From positions 1 through 64,000 of the IMG/VR virus record IMGVR_UViG_3300025872_000040: 64,000 nt of DNA; one strand, written 5' to 3'. Shown here piece after piece: positions 62,019 through 64,000 of the stretch; position 1 is the stretch's first letter, and every line of letters begins with the position of its first letter. The DNA is from a virus. The notes below the pieces were generated by a model. The model made no database searches. It was not told where the DNA came from and saw only the letters and a program-made list of their open reading frames with translations. A program made the translations under genes and the position numbers.

Positions 62019-62267
62019 ATGGACAATGAAGTAACTGCGGCAGACGTAGTCAATGGAATCATGAGTGGAAACTCGATGGATGCCAAGAGCGCCTTCGACT
62101 CGCTGGTAACGGCTAGAGTCGGAGAGTTGATAAACATGGCAAGACCGGACGTAGCGGCGTCGCTGTTCTCAGACGACGAGGTTCGGGTCGAGGAAGACAT
62201 CAACACGAATCTAGATAGCGAAGAAGGATCAGTAGATGGCGATCAAGTTCAATCAGTTCCAGAGTAA
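62019..62267 (+). CDS. Small acidic prohead-core protein (gp67-like by position)
   Basis: The 82-residue protein begins with a short helical part (TAADVVNGIMSGNSMDAKSA; FDSLVTARVGELINMARPDV; AASLF) and ends in a very acidic tail (DDEVRVEEDINTNLDSEEGS). T4 gene 67, right after gene 20, encodes an 80-residue acidic core protein that is cut by the prohead protease. Size, charge and place agree, and helices of this kind are common in cyanophage counterparts. No clear sequence match to T4 gp67 can be claimed. It overlaps the next gene by 31 bases. Confidence 0.6.
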   Translation: MDNEVTAADVVNGIMSGNSMDAKSAFDSLVTARVGELINMARPDVAASLFSDDEVRVEEDINTNLDSEEGSVDGDQVQSVPE

Positions 62268-64000
62268 GATCGAGGAGATCTATACTCCTCGAGCAGAAGA
62301 CGAGAAGCGCTTCGCCGCTAAGCACGTCGTCGCCGTCACCAAGGACGCGGCCGGCAACCCTCCTGACTTTGCCACCAAGGGCATGGCCGGGAAGAAGAAG
62401 CGACTCGCGGACACCGACTCTGAGGAGCAGAAGAAGGTTTACGAGTACGCGTATCCCTACGTTCCTAATCAGATAGCCTACGAAGATGACGACTCCGGCG
62501 AGACTGAGGTCGAGCCGTCTGAGCCAGCAGAGACTGACTACGAGGGTGAGATGGCCAAGGCCGAGCTCAGGGCGGTAGCGTCTAAGGCTGGGGCTCTTGC
62601 CCAGATGATGGACGACGAGATGGAGCTAGAAGCTTGGCTTCAGTCAAAGATCTCGGTCGCTAAGAAAGACATCGACACCGTGTACGACTACGTTGTCTTC
62701 AGCATGATGCCGAGGATGAACACCGAGGAGTTCGAGTCTGCTCTCGAGATGCTCTCTGAGGAAGCCCTTGAAGAGGTGCTCAGAAAGTCTGACTCAGCTG
62801 GCAAGTGGATCAGCGACTTCGTTCACTCTGACAACCCAAAGTTCAAGGGTAAGTCAAAGAAGCAGAGGATGAAGCAGGCTCTCGCGGCTTACTACGCTAA
62901 GCAGCGCAACGAGTCGGTCGAGATGGACGAGGCTCGTCGCAGCGAGGACTATCTCGGTACCGTTCACAAGGATGACCCAGACTACGACAAGAAGATCGCT
63001 GCTTATAGGAAAGATCACGTAGTAAGAATTCGCGGTCGAGCACCGAAGCCAGAGCATAAAGACAAGTACAAGCGCGGCGGTGAGCTCTATCGCTCTTCGT
63101 CTCAAGACGTCAAGCCTGAGCACGCTTCTAGAGTAGACATCTATTCTCGCGGTAAGAAGAAGACCGTCAAGGAAGAGGTCGATCTCGAAGAGGGTGTGGT
63201 CGACGTATACGCTCACGAGCGCAAGGACGACAGCCACAAACTACAGGACTGGTCGAAGGCCAAGCTAGACAAGTATAGAAAGATGCCACACGGCTCTCAT
63301 TCTAACAAGGACATCGAGGACGAGCACAAACGTCGAATCAGGACCTCTGAGTACGAGATGCGCTCCAAGGAGCCAGTCAAGGAAGAGGTCGAGCAGATCG
63401 ACGAGCTCTCGAAGAAGACCATGCTTAGCTACGTCGACAAAGCTCTAAGAGACAAGAGAAGAACTGATCGTGCACATGGTATTGAGAGCAACAAGCCATA
63501 CTCTACGTCAGCTGCTGGAAAAAGTGACTATAGTGTCAAGTTGCTCGGCAAAGAGTCTGACAAGCGTCACAAAGGTATCGTGACGGCAACTAAGAAGCTA
63601 GCTAAAGAAGACGTCGAGCAGATCGACGAGCTCTCAAAGAAGACTCTAGGTTCTTACATTAAGAAGTCTGCAGAAAAAGTTCATAAGTCGTCTTTCATGG
63701 CTGCTAAAGATAAGCCAGAAAATGCTGCTAAGCATGGTATGGATTCTTATAAGCGTATTGAAGGTATTCGCAAAGCTACAGATAAGTTAACCAAAGAAGA
63801 AGTTGAGCTAGACGAGGCAAAGCGCGGTCGTCCTCGCAAAGACGGATCTTCATCCGGTGAGGACGAGGGTGGTCGCGAGCACATTGTGATTCAGCTTCGC
63901 AAGGCCATCAACCTTCGCGGTCAGAAGCACGTCGAGTTCAACAGCGGTGAGAAGCATCAGGTTCCAGTCGATCATGCTAAGAAAGCTCTCGACATGCACG
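62237..64000 (+). CDS. Head-core/internal protein with repeated 'EEVEQIDELSKKT' motifs, 3' end outside window
   Basis: An open frame of 588 codons runs from ATG 62237 (GAAGGA upstream) to the window end without a stop. The N-terminal half is acidic and helical (EAWLQSKISVAKKDIDTVYD) with a KWISDFVHSDNPKFKGKSKK QRMKQALAAYY-type segment, written here in two parts. The second half repeats EEVEQIDELSKKTxxSYxxK-type units at about residues 376, 460 and beyond. It is highly charged and Lys-rich. The visible end has HIVIQLRKAINLRGQKHVEF. Such motif-rich proteins lie between portal and prohead protease genes in several T4-type phages. It is probably a scaffold or internal head protein processed by gp21; T4 gp68 is much smaller. 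Codon choice becomes more A/T-ending after about 63450. Confidence 0.65.

Overview
This window is late, structural DNA of a large T4-superfamily myovirus (contractile tail). The left and right ends follow T4 late gene order: a gp53-like fragment, gp27-like hub, gp5, a separate needle gene, gp25, gp6, gp7-like and gp8 on the left, and gp13, 14, 15, 16, 17, 18, 19, 20 and head-core genes on the right. Divergent sequence, very large baseplate proteins and collagen-like fibres recall the environmental (cyanophage/rhizobial-phage) branch of the superfamily more than coliphage T4. That placement is from memory of families, and the host cannot be named from this DNA. Genes are packed with short overlaps, and no tRNA, CRISPR array, transposase or homing endonuclease was seen.

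Bases 1-17.7 kb hold the baseplate: hub, tail-tip lysozyme, beta-helical needle with a fused peptidase, wedge proteins and a DUF4815-type protein. Bases 17.7-53.3 kb replace T4 genes 9-wac and form an accessory host-contact island. It holds a structural protein carrying a complete-looking mini-intein/Hint domain, an S74-chaperone fibre, and two copies of a three-gene cassette (collagen-like fibre, small assembly-chaperone-like protein, giant RCC1-repeat protein). It also holds three glycosyltransferase genes, two of them fused to methyltransferases, and a leftward four-gene operon for nucleotide-sugar synthesis. Two operon members look like ADP-heptose enzymes (an HldE-like kinase/adenylyltransferase and an HldD-like epimerase). 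Bases 53.3-64 kb hold the neck, terminase, sheath, tube, portal and head-core genes.

My main proposal is that the island makes very large, Ser/Thr-rich fibres and also encodes the means to decorate them with sugar. The phage would make ADP-heptose or a related sugar and transfer it with a GT9-like enzyme, a GT25-family enzyme and a GT4/GT2/GT2/FkbM fusion. The enzyme families are recognised from motifs; the link to the fibres is inference.

Transcription appears to use T4-type late promoters (TATAAATA and close variants, no -35 seen), placed about 30-60 bases before many gene starts. At both divergent gene boundaries two such boxes face each other with the same 9-bp gap. A perfect 11-bp hairpin separates gp19 from gp20.
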